The notes: a model not told the origin generated them from the sequence alone. Counted from the first letter of the stretch, positions 26,348 through 35,521 are shown. The stretch: DNA of 64,000 bases from Streptomyces sp. 71268 (GCF_029392895.1 NZ_CP114200.1:3937001-4001000); one strand, 5' to 3'. A program made the numbers and translations.

Positions 26348-29300
26348 ATGGAGACCGGGACGGGGAGCGGGACGGGGAGCGGTATGGCCGGCGAGAGGGG
26401 CAGTGGGACGGGCGCCGAGGCGGGGAACGGGCTCGACGCCGGCACGTACGAGGTGCTGCGCGGCCGGCTCGGGGCGCGGGCGACCGAGCTGGCCCGGCGT
26501 GCCGAGGCGCTCAACGCGTCCCGTACCGCCGCGTTCGGCTCGACCGAGCTGACGCTGACCGGGACCGAGCCGGTGCGCACCGAGCGCGCGAGCGTGCCGC
26601 GTGATGTCGTGGCCGTCGGCGAGTCGCTGCTGTTCGGCTACAACACCAGCGCGGGGCCCGAGTCCGGTGCCACGGCCGTCGGCGACGTGTTCGCGCTCTA
26701 CGACCGCGAGCTGAACCCGCTGCCCCCGGGCGCCGTGCCCGGGCTGCTCGACGACCCGGCCTTCGTCCACGAGTTCGACGCACTCTACCGCTACTACCGG
26801 GCCGCACGACTGCTCCAACTGAGCCTTACCGACGGCAAGTTGCTGGCCGTCTTCCAGACCGGCGAGAAGGCGGACGACCTGCGCGTGCTGCGCTGGGCGC
26901 TGCCCACGGCCGACGGCGGTCCGGCCCGGTTCCTGGACGCGCGTGGCGAGCGCGACCACACCCTGCCCGCCCCGCACGACGTCACGTGGACGGCGACCAC
27001 CCGCGAGGACCACGTGCTCGGCCGGTTCCCGCACATCGCCGTCGACGGTGGCACGGTCTACGTCGCGACCGTCGGTGGGGCGCTGACCGTCAAGACCGAG
27101 AACACCACCGAGCGCGGCGACGGCGTCTACCGCGAGCCGGTGGACGAGCCACTCCAGTCGTTGGCCGACGCGGACGTGGCGTACGCGCGAGTGGGACCGC
27201 TGGTTCTGCTACGAATCCGCCCGTACAAGGAGGAGGGTTGGCGGTACCTGGTCTTCCACACCGTCACGCAGGCCGTGGCCCGGCTCGACGGCATCGGCCA
27301 GTCCTGCCAGCGCCTCCCCGATGACCAGGGCATCGTGTTCCCCGGCGGATACTGCCTGGCCACCGGCGCTGTGAAGACCTTCGACGCGGACACCGACGGC
27401 CTCGCGTTCACGCACGCGGTGCGCTCGCCCAACGGCGAGGACGTGCTGTACGCCTTCCGCGCCCGGGCCACCGGGCGCACGCTACTCCTCTCGTACAACA
27501 CCATCCGTGAAGAGATCGCGACGCCGCTGCCCTGCCTCGGCTACGCGCTCTTCGAGGACGGCACCCTCGTCGCGCTGCGCGCCGGCGCGTCCGCCGCCGA
27601 CGACGGACCGGGCGAGCCCGCGCGCGTGCACCCTGTGCAGCTCTGGCGCACCCCGTACGTCTCCGACACGTACGCCGCGGGCTCCGCCGCCGGCGCCGGG
27701 CCGCTGGCCCGGATCGGCAACGCGGACCTGGTGCGGGGCATCGCGGAGTGCCTGTCCATCGCGCGGCAGGTGGCCGACACGGAGCCGACGGCGGAGCGGT
27801 ACCGGTCGCTGGTGGCCGCCTGTGCGCGGGCCGCTGACCGCTTCCACTGGCTCGGTGACGCGGAGGTCGGTGACCTGCGCGGCCCGCTGGTCGAGGTGCG
27901 GGAGACGGGCGAGCAGGTGCTCGCGGAATTCGCGACCGTCCAGGACCTGACGCGGCGGGCCACGGACGCGCTCGCCGACCGCGCGGCGCACATCGCCCGG
28001 CTGGTGCGCCGGGTACGCGGCGAGGCGCCGGCCACCGCCGAGGAGTGGGTGGCGCGGATCGGCGAGCTGCGCCAGGCGCAGGGCCGGCTGGTGACGCTGA
28101 AGGAGATGCGGTACGCCGACGTCGCGCGCATCGACACGCTCGCCGACGATGTCGAGTCCGACATCGCCGGCACCGCCCGCCGGGCCGTCGCCTTCCTCCA
28201 CCGCGCCGACGCGTTCGCCGGCTACCGCGCGCAGGCGGAAGAGTTGACCGCCGCGGCCGAGGCGATCGACACCGTCGCGGCGGCCGACCCGCTGGCCGAG
28301 CGGATCGCGGAGCGGTCGGCCGGGCTGCGCGAGGTGACCGAGGTCATCGCCCGGCTCGACATCGGCGACGCGACCGTACGGACCGCCATCCTGGAGCGGA
28401 TCGCCGAGGTCACCGGCGGTCTGAACCGCGCCAGGGCGACGCTGGACGCCCGCCGCCGGGAGCTGGCCGACCGGGAGGGGCGCGCGGAGTTCGCGGCGGA
28501 GTTCGCGCTGCTCGGCCAGTCCGTCACGGGCGCGCTCGCCGCCTGCGACGAGCCACGGGAGTGCGACGCCCAACTCGCCGCGCTGCTGCTACGGCTCAAA
28601 GACCTGGAGGCCCGGTTCGCCGACCACGAGGAGTTCCGCGCCGAGATCGACGCCCGGCGCACCGAGGTCAGCGACGCGTTCGCGGCGCGCCGGCAGGCGC
28701 TGGAGGACGCGGCGGCCCGGCGCGCGGCGGCGCTGGCGGACTCGGCCGCGCGCGTCCTGGAGACCCTGACCCGCCGCGCCGGGGCGCTGCCCGACCGGGA
28801 AGCGGTGGCCACCTTCTTCGCCTCGGACGCCCTGGTGGTGAAGGTCCTGCGGACCGCCGACCAACTGCGCGCACTCGGCGAGGGCGTACGCGCCGAAGAG
28901 TTGGCGGGTCGGCTGGCTGCGGCCCGGGAGGACGCGCTACGCGCGCTGCGGGACCGTACGGAGCTGTACGCGGACGGCGGCGAGACGATCAGGCTCGGCG
29001 AGCACCGGTTCGCCGTCACCACCCAGACGCCCGAGCTGACGCTCCTGCCAGACGCGGACGGGCGCGCCATGGTGCTCGCGCTGACCGGCACGGACTATCG
29101 CTCCCCCGTCACCGACCCCGCCTTCGCCGCCACTCGCGCCTACTGGCGGCAGACCCTGCCGTCGGAGTCCCCCGAGGTCTACCGGGCCGAGCACTTGGCG
29201 GCCCGCCTGCTCGCCGAGCACGGCGCGCCGGCGCTGTCCGCCGCCAGCCAGGAAGAGTTGGCGGAACTGGTGCGGCGGGCCGCGGAGGAGGCGTACGACG

Positions 29301-31486
29301 AGGGGTACGAGCGCGGGGTGCACGACCGCGACGCGGCGGCGATCCTGACCGCCGTGCTCCGCCTGCACGAGGGCGCCGAACTGCTCCGCTACCCGGCGCA
29401 CGCCCGCGCGCGAGCCGCCCTGTTCTGGGCCCACGGCACGACCGAGGCCACCCGCGCGTCCTGGACCCGCGAGGCGGTGTCGCTGGCGCGCGCCCGCGCC
29501 GCGTTCGGCTCGGCGCCGGGCCTGGGGGCACTGCGGGCCGAACTCGCCGCGCCCATCGCCGGCTTCACGCTGAACACGTCCGACGCCGACCGCGCGTCGG
29601 AGGCCGGTGGGATCGACAGCACGGCCGGGGACTCGGCGGGCCTGGCGGCGGCGTACCTGGTGGAGGAGTTGGCGCGCGGCGGTGCGTTCGTCACCGGCCC
29701 GGCCGCGCGGGAGCTGCTGGCCGCGTTCGGTCGCGCGGTGAGCGCGGACAGAGGCGTTGCCCCGTACGGGGCCGACGTGCGGGCCCAACTCTCCGCCGGC
29801 GACCCGGCGGCGGCGTACCGTCTGGTCCACGGCTGGCTCACGGCGTACGCGGCGGCCGGCGGCCGGGACCAGGTCGGAGACGGTGACCTGGCCGAGGCGG
29901 TGGCCATCGAGATCTGCCCGAGCCTCGACCGACGGACGGTGGAGGCGGAGTTGACGGGGCGGGTGGAAGGGTTGCTCGGCACGCACCCGCGGATCGGCGG
30001 GCGGGCGTTGGAGCTACGGATCGACGAGTTCCACGCCCGTACGTCCGACTTCGCCGCCCGGGTGGTACCCGGGTTCCGCGCGTACCAGCGACAGCGCGCC
30101 GAGCTGATCGCGGCGGAGCGGGCGCGGCTGCGGATCGCGGAGTACCGGCCGCGGGTCATGGCGTCCTTCGTACGCAACCGCCTCGTGGACGAGGTGTACC
30201 TGCCACTCATCGGCGACAACCTGGCCCGCCAGATCGGCGCCACGGGCGATGCGAAGCGGACGGACAGCAACGGGTTGCTGCTGCTCGTCTCGCCGCCCGG
30301 GTACGGCAAGACGACGCTGGTGGAGTACGTGGCGGAGCGGATCGGGATGCTGCTGGTCAAGGTCAACGGGCCGGCGCTGGGCCACGGCGTGACCTCGCTC
30401 GACCCGGCCGAGGCACCCAACGCGACCGCGCGCCGCGAGGTAGAGAAGATCAACTTCGCGTTGGCGGCCGGCAACAACGTGCTGCTCTACCTGGACGACA
30501 TCCAGCACACGTCGCCGGAGCTGTTGCAGAAGTTCATCCCGCTGTGCGACGCGACGCGGCGCATGGAGGGCGTGCGTGATGGCGAGGCCCACACGTACGA
30601 CCTGCGCGGCAAGCGCTTCGCCGTGTGCATGGCGGGCAACCCGTACACGGAGTCCGGCCGCCGCTTCCGCGTCCCGGACATGCTTGCCAACCGGGCCGAC
30701 GTGTGGAACCTCGGTGATGTCCTGACCGGCAGGGAGGAGGCGTTCGCGGCCAGCTTCGTGGAGAACGCGCTGACCTCGAACCCGACCCTGGCCCCCCTGG
30801 CCACCCGCGACCGCGCCGACCTCGACCTGCTCGTACGCCTCGCGTCGGACGACCCCACGGCCCAGCGCGACCGTCTGGCCCACCCGTACGCACCGGCCGA
30901 GCTGGATCGCGTGCTGTCCGTACTCCGACACGTGCTCGCGGCCCGGGAGACGGTGCTCGCGGTGAACGCGGCGTACATCGCGTCGGCCGCCCAGTCGGAC
31001 GAGACCCGCACGGAACCCCCGTTCGCCCTTCAGGGCTCGTACCGCGACATGAACCAGATCGCGTCCCGCATCAGCCCCGCCATGAACGCGGCCGAACTGT
31101 CCGCCCTCATCGACGACCACTACCGCAACGAGGCCCAGACACTGGGCGCCGCGGCGGAGGCCAACCTGCTGAAGTTGGGTGTGTTGCGGGGGACGTTGAC
31201 GGAGGAGCAGGCGGTGCGGTGGAAGGAGCTTTGTGGTGGTGCGGGTGGGGGCGAAGACGCGGTTGCTGATGTGGGTGAGGGTGGAGGTGCGCCGGTGGGT
31301 GTGGGTGCGTCGGGGGCGGGGTTGGGTGAGGCGGTGGCGGTGCTGGGGGTGCTGGCCGACCGGATCGCGGCGGTGGAGGCTGCCATCACGCGGGCCACGG
31401 ACCCTCGGCACCTGCTGAGCCAGCCGACGGGGCGGCATGTGGCGCGGGGTGGGGGCGGGGAGAGTGGGGACGGGGGTGGAGAGTGA
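26348..31486 (+). CDS. Giant AAA+ 'DNA repair ATPase' (DUF3686-type)
   Basis: 1,712 residues. The N-terminal ~480 residues carry a beta-propeller-like region (DUF3686 style; 'VAVGESLLFGYNTS', 'FPHIAVDGGTVYVATVGG'). Residues ~480-1000 are long helical coiled coils. A C-terminal AAA+ domain has Walker A 'SPPGYGKT' at 1315-1322 and Walker B 'VLLYLDD' ending near 1384, with 'CMAGNPYTESGRRFRVPDML' as a sensor/arginine-finger region. The databank name 'DNA repair ATPase' is weakly founded; a MoxR-like remodelling role at the flotillin membrane complex is as likely. The last 70 residues are Gly/Val-rich low complexity. Confidence 0.88.
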   Translation: METGTGSGTGSGMAGERGSGTGAEAGNGLDAGTYEVLRGRLGARATELARRAEALNASRTAAFGSTELTLTGTEPVRTERASVPRDVVAVGESLLFGYNTSAGPESGATAVGDVFALYDRELNPLPPGAVPGLLDDPAFVHEFDALYRYYRAARLLQLSLTDGKLLAVFQTGEKADDLRVLRWALPTADGGPARFLDARGERDHTLPAPHDVTWTATTREDHVLGRFPHIAVDGGTVYVATVGGALTVKTENTTERGDGVYREPVDEPLQSLADADVAYARVGPLVLLRIRPYKEEGWRYLVFHTVTQAVARLDGIGQSCQRLPDDQGIVFPGGYCLATGAVKTFDADTDGLAFTHAVRSPNGEDVLYAFRARATGRTLLLSYNTIREEIATPLPCLGYALFEDGTLVALRAGASAADDGPGEPARVHPVQLWRTPYVSDTYAAGSAAGAGPLARIGNADLVRGIAECLSIARQVADTEPTAERYRSLVAACARAADRFHWLGDAEVGDLRGPLVEVRETGEQVLAEFATVQDLTRRATDALADRAAHIARLVRRVRGEAPATAEEWVARIGELRQAQGRLVTLKEMRYADVARIDTLADDVESDIAGTARRAVAFLHRADAFAGYRAQAEELTAAAEAIDTVAAADPLAERIAERSAGLREVTEVIARLDIGDATVRTAILERIAEVTGGLNRARATLDARRRELADREGRAEFAAEFALLGQSVTGALAACDEPRECDAQLAALLLRLKDLEARFADHEEFRAEIDARRTEVSDAFAARRQALEDAAARRAAALADSAARVLETLTRRAGALPDREAVATFFASDALVVKVLRTADQLRALGEGVRAEELAGRLAAAREDALRALRDRTELYADGGETIRLGEHRFAVTTQTPELTLLPDADGRAMVLALTGTDYRSPVTDPAFAATRAYWRQTLPSESPEVYRAEHLAARLLAEHGAPALSAASQEELAELVRRAAEEAYDEGYERGVHDRDAAAILTAVLRLHEGAELLRYPAHARARAALFWAHGTTEATRASWTREAVSLARARAAFGSAPGLGALRAELAAPIAGFTLNTSDADRASEAGGIDSTAGDSAGLAAAYLVEELARGGAFVTGPAARELLAAFGRAVSADRGVAPYGADVRAQLSAGDPAAAYRLVHGWLTAYAAAGGRDQVGDGDLAEAVAIEICPSLDRRTVEAELTGRVEGLLGTHPRIGGRALELRIDEFHARTSDFAARVVPGFRAYQRQRAELIAAERARLRIAEYRPRVMASFVRNRLVDEVYLPLIGDNLARQIGATGDAKRTDSNGLLLLVSPPGYGKTTLVEYVAERIGMLLVKVNGPALGHGVTSLDPAEAPNATARREVEKINFALAAGNNVLLYLDDIQHTSPELLQKFIPLCDATRRMEGVRDGEAHTYDLRGKRFAVCMAGNPYTESGRRFRVPDMLANRADVWNLGDVLTGREEAFAASFVENALTSNPTLAPLATRDRADLDLLVRLASDDPTAQRDRLAHPYAPAELDRVLSVLRHVLAARETVLAVNAAYIASAAQSDETRTEPPFALQGSYRDMNQIASRISPAMNAAELSALIDDHYRNEAQTLGAAAEANLLKLGVLRGTLTEEQAVRWKELCGGAGGGEDAVADVGEGGGAPVGVGASGAGLGEAVAVLGVLADRIAAVEAAITRATDPRHLLSQPTGRHVARGGGGESGDGGGE

Positions 31487-31599
31487 GGGGTGGGGTGACC
31501 TCGCTGCCGTGACGGTTCGTTGCTGGTTGGCCAGCAGGGGGGCGAGGGTTCCGTGCCGGGTACGGGTTGTGCTGGGTGGCCGATAGCCTGGGCCGAGGA

Positions 31600-31710
31600 C
31601 CGAAGGCGGCAAGGTTGGCGTGCGATAGGTGCCGGATGTGCGAGATGTCGGGATCGCAGGAAGTTGCAAAAAACAGGGTAGGGCCCCGGTAGCGTCGCAG
31701 GTCAATTGCT
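31600..31710 (+). promoter_or_regulatory. Leader of CRISPR array 1
   Basis: AT-richer stretch immediately 5' of the first repeat, including aggaagttgcaaaaaacag and the terminal gtcgcaggtcaattg. The same blocks precede array 2 (aggaagttgcggaaaacg, gtcgcaggtcaatcg). Shared position and sequence identify it as the leader that drives array transcription and receives new spacers, and fix the reading direction of the array as plus. Confidence 0.75.
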
Positions 31711-32165
31711 CTCTGGTCCCCGCGTGCGGGGATGGCCCCCCGACTCCGAAGACCGTGGCCACCAGCGTGACCTCTGGTCCCCGCGTGCGGGGATGGCCCC
31801 CACTGTCTCCCCCTTGGCCGCCTTGATCCCCGCTCTGGTCCCCGCGTGCGGGGATGGCCCTCGGAATCAGCGCTCGGGCTCAGGCGTGAGCGTCTCTGGT
31901 CCCCGCGTGCGGGGATGGCCCCCGCGCCGACGGCCAGCGCATACCCGTCCTCCCCTCTGGTCCCCGCGTGCGGGGATGGCCCCATCGAGGCGCGCCAAGC
32001 CGTCCCGCCCGCGTACTCTGGTCCCCGCGTGCGGGGATGGCCCCCGTTCCCCGGAGGTTGTCCGCCAAGCAACATGCTCTGGTCCCCGCGTGCGGGGATG
32101 GCCCCCTGCGGACGGCTCGCTCCCTGGGGGCGGCCGGCTCTGGTCCCCGCGTGCGGGGATGGCCC
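31711..32165 (+). CRISPR. CRISPR array 1 (type I-E), 8 repeats / 7 spacers
   Basis: Repeats start at 31711, 31772, 31833, 31894, 31955, 32016, 32077 and 32138, an exact 61-bp period. The unit is 28 bp (29 if the C that follows in 7 of 8 copies is counted): CTCTGGT, then the hairpin CCCCGCGTGCGGGG, then ATGGCCC. Spacers are 32-33 bp, all different. Stem and 3' handle fit the Cas6e cleavage pattern of type I-E. The loop is two bases shorter than in array 2 and the repeat is extended by CT on the 5' side. Open frames crossing this region are repeat artefacts. Confidence 0.97.
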
Positions 32166-32269
32166 CACTCCCCGGCTCGGCGGCTTTCCTCAACCCGCCT
32201 TATAACGTCGTCGGTTGGCTACTCGGCAGTCGCCGCGCGCCACGGCAACTCCCCATCGGGCGCCGAACC

Positions 32270-32539
32270 TCACATGGGCGTCCCATCCCGATGCGCTCGC
32301 TGCCTGTCGTGCCAGCCGTCGATGGCGGCAACGCGTGCCAGCGCTGCTTGGTGCTCGGTCTCCGACACGGCGCCGTGCTCGGCTTCGAGGCGTGCGGCCA
32401 GTTCGCGCAGTCGGTCCATGGCGTCCTGGTGAGCAGCGGCGGCAGCGATGTAGTCGGTCACCCCGCGCGCACCGGCGCGTAGTTCAATCGATTCCACCAG
32501 CTCTTCCGGCACGGTGATGGTGATATTTCGAGCAGCCAT
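32270..32539 (-). CDS. Orphan antitoxin-like protein (ribbon-helix-helix/VapB-like)
   Basis: 89 residues from an ATG at 32539. The N-terminus 'MAARNITITVPEELVESIELRAG' is the ribbon-helix-helix DNA-binding pattern of type II antitoxins. The helical C-terminus 'RELAARLEAEHGAVSETEH' would bind a toxin. No toxin (PIN or other) gene follows: only ~105 bp separate its stop from the last repeat of array 1. It may be a remnant left after the toxin was lost or may act as a solitary regulator. The ribosome site is weak. Confidence 0.65.
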   Translation of the reverse strand: MAARNITITVPEELVESIELRAGARGVTDYIAAAAAHQDAMDRLRELAARLEAEHGAVSETEHQAALARVAAIDGWHDRQRAHRDGTPM

Positions 32540-32684
32540 ACGTTGAGAATGCCACGTGGTGTCGAGCCTGCGATTGGCATGAGGCATACACGAGCTGCCG
32601 CGACTCATGCCGCCCCACACCGGACCGTCCGCTCACGCACTGCTCACGCGTTGCCGGTGGCCGGTTGCCGAGCAGCGCGCAGGG

Positions 32685-33251
32685 TCACACCTGGCCGAGG
32701 TCAATCTCCACCGGGAAGGGGGCTACGGCCTTGAGGATGCCGGTGAACACGTCTCCGTCCCGGTAGGTCTTCGTCGCCGGGTCGAGAACGTACGTGTACA
32801 CGAGAGGGATGCCGGTCGCGGCCTGCTCGATGCGCCAGTAGAAGCCGATGCCTGCCTTGGCGTACTGGTCGACCTTCACGATCCGGTCAGTGGTCTCCGA
32901 GCCCGGCGACACCACCTCCGCGACCAGCAGCACATGCTCAGGGCGGGTGGGGGTGATGTCGATCGTGTCCGCGCGGTACACGACGACGTCCGGGCGACGA
33001 TTGGTGAGCGGGACGTCTTGAAGCCGGACGTCGAAGTCCGTGTCAGCGTTCCACTCCGGTGCCGCGGCGGCATCCAGGGCGTTCGCGAGCATCCGCGCCA
33101 GCCGGTTGTGCCGCTTGGACGCGCTCGGACTCACGACGACCATCCCGTCCACAATTTCGATGCCGGCGCACTGCTCTGCGGACCAGGACTCGTACTCCTC
33201 CACCGTGATCTGCTCATGCATCCACGCCGGGGCCACCATCTCGGCCGTCAT
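32685..33251 (-). CDS. Uma2-family (DUF820) putative endonuclease
   Basis: 188 residues. ATG at 33251 with GGGAGG 7 bases upstream. PD-(D/E)xK-like layout: 'IEIVDGMVVVSPSASKRHN', then 'TNRRPDVVVYRADT' with the catalytic Asp, and 'VLLVAEVVSPGSETTDRIVKVDQYAKAGIGFYW' with Glu and Lys. Uma2 proteins are abundant in Streptomyces and cyanobacteria, often multicopy, and their role is unknown. It lies between the two CRISPR arrays, with no obvious operon partner. Confidence 0.88.
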   Translation of the reverse strand: MTAEMVAPAWMHEQITVEEYESWSAEQCAGIEIVDGMVVVSPSASKRHNRLARMLANALDAAAAPEWNADTDFDVRLQDVPLTNRRPDVVVYRADTIDITPTRPEHVLLVAEVVSPGSETTDRIVKVDQYAKAGIGFYWRIEQAATGIPLVYTYVLDPATKTYRDGDVFTGILKAVAPFPVEIDLGQV

Positions 33252-33517
33252 CAAGCACCTCCCGGACACTGTGCTGCGGGTTCCGTCCCGCCAGATTCAG
33301 CGTACTGTCTGCCGTCCGTCCGGCACGCGTGTCCCGCTCACGCGCCTGCCCCGTCGGCCGCCGTACGACCAGCGCGCCCACGGCAAGCGTGGGGAATCGA
33401 CGCTGGTCCGTTGGCCGACATTGGGAAGATCAACTCCCGCCCACTCATTCATATGGGCTCCCGGGGGACGAAGCAGCATGAAGCATCTCTGAAAAGCCCA
33501 GGTCATCGGCGTACCCG

Positions 33518-33566
33518 TGGTATCCCATCAGGATTCGAACCTGCGAGCACCGTCTTAGGAGAGGGG
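33518..33566 (-). other. tRNA 3'-half fragment, tRNA-Arg(CCT)-like
   Basis: On the minus strand an anticodon-loop-like CTCCTAA is followed by a variable region and a clear T-arm, CAGGTTCGAATCCTG, then GGGATACCA. There is no matching 5' half: the acceptor and D-arm strands are absent and the anticodon stem does not pair. This is therefore not a functional tRNA. Partial 3' halves of tRNA genes typically mark attachment sites of integrative elements; here it may be the scar of an old insertion. Confidence 0.5.
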
Positions 33567-33611
33567 GTGTCCCCACCTCCCCCCGCCCGACGGCACCGCC
33601 CCACCCCCCGC

Positions 33612-34406
33612 TCAAACAAGCAAGCTCCGAAACCGCGCATTGCTCGGTTCGGCGTCGCGTTCGCCGACCCTGGCGATCCAGTGGCGGCAGACGACGTTGA
33701 CGAACGTCTCCACGGCCGCGGGCTCGGCGGTACGCCAGGCCGCGAAATCGGCGAGCCAGGCGCGGGCGGCCTCCGGGGTGTGGCCGCACTCCATGAGGCG
33801 TACGGCCGTGTACGCGACGTCGATCCAGGCGGGGCCGAGCGCGGGCATGGCCCAGTCCACGATGTAGGCGACGCCGCTCGTCGCCTCGATCATGAGGTTG
33901 TGCGGGTTGGTGTCGGTGTGCAGCAGATACGGTCCGCCAAGAGCCTCCGCCTCGCCGGGGCGGAGGTGCGCGGCGAAGCGTTCGGCGAAGCGTGGCAGTG
34001 GGAGTCGCGGGGGCGGGGCTTCCTGTACGCGCTGGAGGGTGGACGCCACCGCCGACAGGTCCCGGGACGCCGGGCCGAGGTTGGCGTGCGCGCCGCTGAC
34101 GCACGCGAAGGCGAGGCAGTGCCAGCCCTCGCACTCGAAGCTGTGCCGGATTCCCGGCCCCACCCCCAGTTCGCTGACGAGGGAGTTGACCTGCTGTTCC
34201 TGGAGGAGTCCGGCCCGGTCCGCGTGGCTTGAGGTGCGTACGCCCTTGAGGAAGACCGATTCGCCGCGCTGGGTGTCGAGGACGAGGGCCAGGGAGCAGT
34301 TCAGGCCCTCGGGAACCTCTTCGGTACGGGTGATGCGGCCTGTACGCGCCTCGATCGCGCGCTTCAGGACGGCGGGTAGGTCGGCCCACCGCACACGTTC
34401 GGTCAT
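33612..34406 (-). CDS. Aminoglycoside phosphotransferase (APH)-like kinase
   Basis: 264 residues, start at 34406. The fold of protein-kinase-like small-molecule kinases is seen: N-lobe 'LNCSLALVLDTQRGESVFLKGV', catalytic loop 'LLHTDTNPHNLMIE' (His163, Asp165, Asn170) and metal-binding 'AYIVDWAMPALGPAWID'. The loop reads HTDxxPHN, where classical APHs have HGDxxxxN. Substrate unknown; streptomycete genomes carry many such kinases without known resistance. The tRNA fragment lies just downstream. Confidence 0.8.
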   Translation of the reverse strand: MTERVRWADLPAVLKRAIEARTGRITRTEEVPEGLNCSLALVLDTQRGESVFLKGVRTSSHADRAGLLQEQQVNSLVSELGVGPGIRHSFECEGWHCLAFACVSGAHANLGPASRDLSAVASTLQRVQEAPPPRLPLPRFAERFAAHLRPGEAEALGGPYLLHTDTNPHNLMIEATSGVAYIVDWAMPALGPAWIDVAYTAVRLMECGHTPEAARAWLADFAAWRTAEPAAVETFVNVVCRHWIARVGERDAEPSNARFRSLLV

Positions 34407-34509
34407 CGTGTTCCGATCACTTGCCGGGGGCAGGGGCACCGGCCGGACGTTCCCGTGCCCCTACCGTCCATGGAGTGGACTGGTCAGTACTGTTCGCCTG
34501 CCAACGCGC

Positions 34510-34599
34510 TCAGTTCTGGGTGGCGCCGCACTTGCGGCAGCGGGTCTTGCCACTCCAGCCGATCCAGTCGTGATCACATTCGCTCAAGGTGTGCCACAT
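34510..34599 (-). CDS. Tiny zinc-ribbon-like peptide (29 aa)
   Basis: Short open frame starting MWHTLSECDHDWIGW and ending CRKCGATQN. It has GAAGGGG about 7 bases upstream of the ATG. Cys8, His10 and the CRKC pair could bind a zinc ion, as in miniature zinc ribbons. Size alone makes it uncertain, but the ribosome site, sensible codon use and clustered Cys/His favour a real peptide. It could relate to the downstream kinase gene, 103 bp away on the same strand. Confidence 0.45.
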   Translation of the reverse strand: MWHTLSECDHDWIGWSGKTRCRKCGATQN

Positions 34600-35099
34600 G
34601 CCCAATTCCCCTTCTACTGGCCTTACTTTACGGACCGGCTAGCCCCTCCCCGCGAGGGTCGCTGACGCCGTTGGTTGGTGGCTGGCGTTCCGTCGGTGCC
34701 GTTTGACTATCGCTCGTCGACCGTTACAGATCGACTTCTTTCCTTGTCCTTCCCCATTTCGACCGCCTACCGCACGGATGTCGCACATCCGGTTGTGAGC
34801 GTTGCCGGCTGCCGCCGGAGGGTCCGACGTTGCGTAACCGGCCACTTCCGGAGGGTTCCCCGGCCGCCTTCCTGACTCTGCCGCCGAAGCGTCGGCCGGC
34901 CAACGCGGCTCGCGGGGCGGGCACTTCGCGCGTTTGCGCGCCGGGCGCGCCTTCGCCGGGGGCGGGGCTGCCGCGCCGGGGCGGCGCGCGCCCCCTCGTT
35001 TGGCCTGCCCGCTTGGAGGGATTGGCCGGCGGTGCCGGTCTGGGCTGGTGGGTCACGCGCGGGGCATAGCGGTTACGGGACGACCGACAGCCTGGGGTC
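34600..35099. other. Gene-poor stretch before array 2 leader
   Basis: About 500 bp with no supported gene. The first ~200 bp are comparatively AT-rich (cttttctttccttgtccttc-like tract near 34735), the remainder GC-rich without coding bias. Possible remains of deleted sequence between the arrays. Confidence 0.4.
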
Positions 35100-35213
35100 T
35101 GGGTGGAGGGAGGCGCGATGGTGAGCGATCTATCCCCTATGTGTTTGATGTCGGAATCCCAGGAAGTTGCGGAAAACGGGGTGGGTTCCGGGTAACGTCG
35201 CAGGTCAATCGCT
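35100..35213 (+). promoter_or_regulatory. Leader of CRISPR array 2
   Basis: Ends gtcgcaggtcaatcgct at the first repeat and contains aggaagttgcggaaaacg, matching the array-1 leader block for block. The conserved 3' end suggests both arrays were served by the same adaptation machinery. Confidence 0.75.
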
Positions 35214-35521
35214 CTGGTCCCCGCGCGCGCGGGGATGGTCCCACAGCGATCGTCTTCCACGAAACACCAGTCTTCTGGTCCCCGCGCGCGCGGGGATGGT
35301 CCCGGCACGAGCCGGCGCTCGCCGCGTACCCGCCGCTGGTCCCCGCGCGCGCGGGGATGGTCCCAAGACGTGCTGCGCATGTGGAAAAGGTGGGAACTGG
35401 TCCCCGCGCGCGGGGATGGTCCCGCGCGGTGCACGCTCCGCGTGACCGTGTGGCACTGGTCCCCGCGCGCGGGCATGGCTCCCACACGCCAGGGTGTACC
35501 CAGGTGGCTCCGGCCTGGTCC
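35214..35521 (+). CRISPR. CRISPR array 2 (type I-E), 5 repeats plus a truncated sixth
   Basis: Repeats start at 35214, 35275, 35336, 35397 and 35456, with a 7-base stub (CTGGTCC) at 35515. The full unit is 29 bp: CTGGT, CCCC-GCGCGCGC-GGGG, ATGGTCCC. Repeats 1-3 are identical. Repeat 4 has lost two bases of the GC loop (27 bp), giving a 59-bp step. Repeat 5 is degenerate (GGGC in the stem, ATGGCTCCC). The end of the array runs directly into the stop codon of the next minus-strand gene. Decay from leader-distal end is typical. Confidence 0.95.

Noticed and set aside
31386..32482. Open frames on both strands through CRISPR array 1
   Set aside because: Products repeat a GPRVRGWPP/SPHAGTR unit with a 61-bp period, an artefact of the repeats.
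33518..33566. Functional tRNA-Arg(CCT) gene
   Set aside because: No 5' acceptor or D-arm strand pairs with the fragment and the anticodon stem mismatches; kept only as a fragment.
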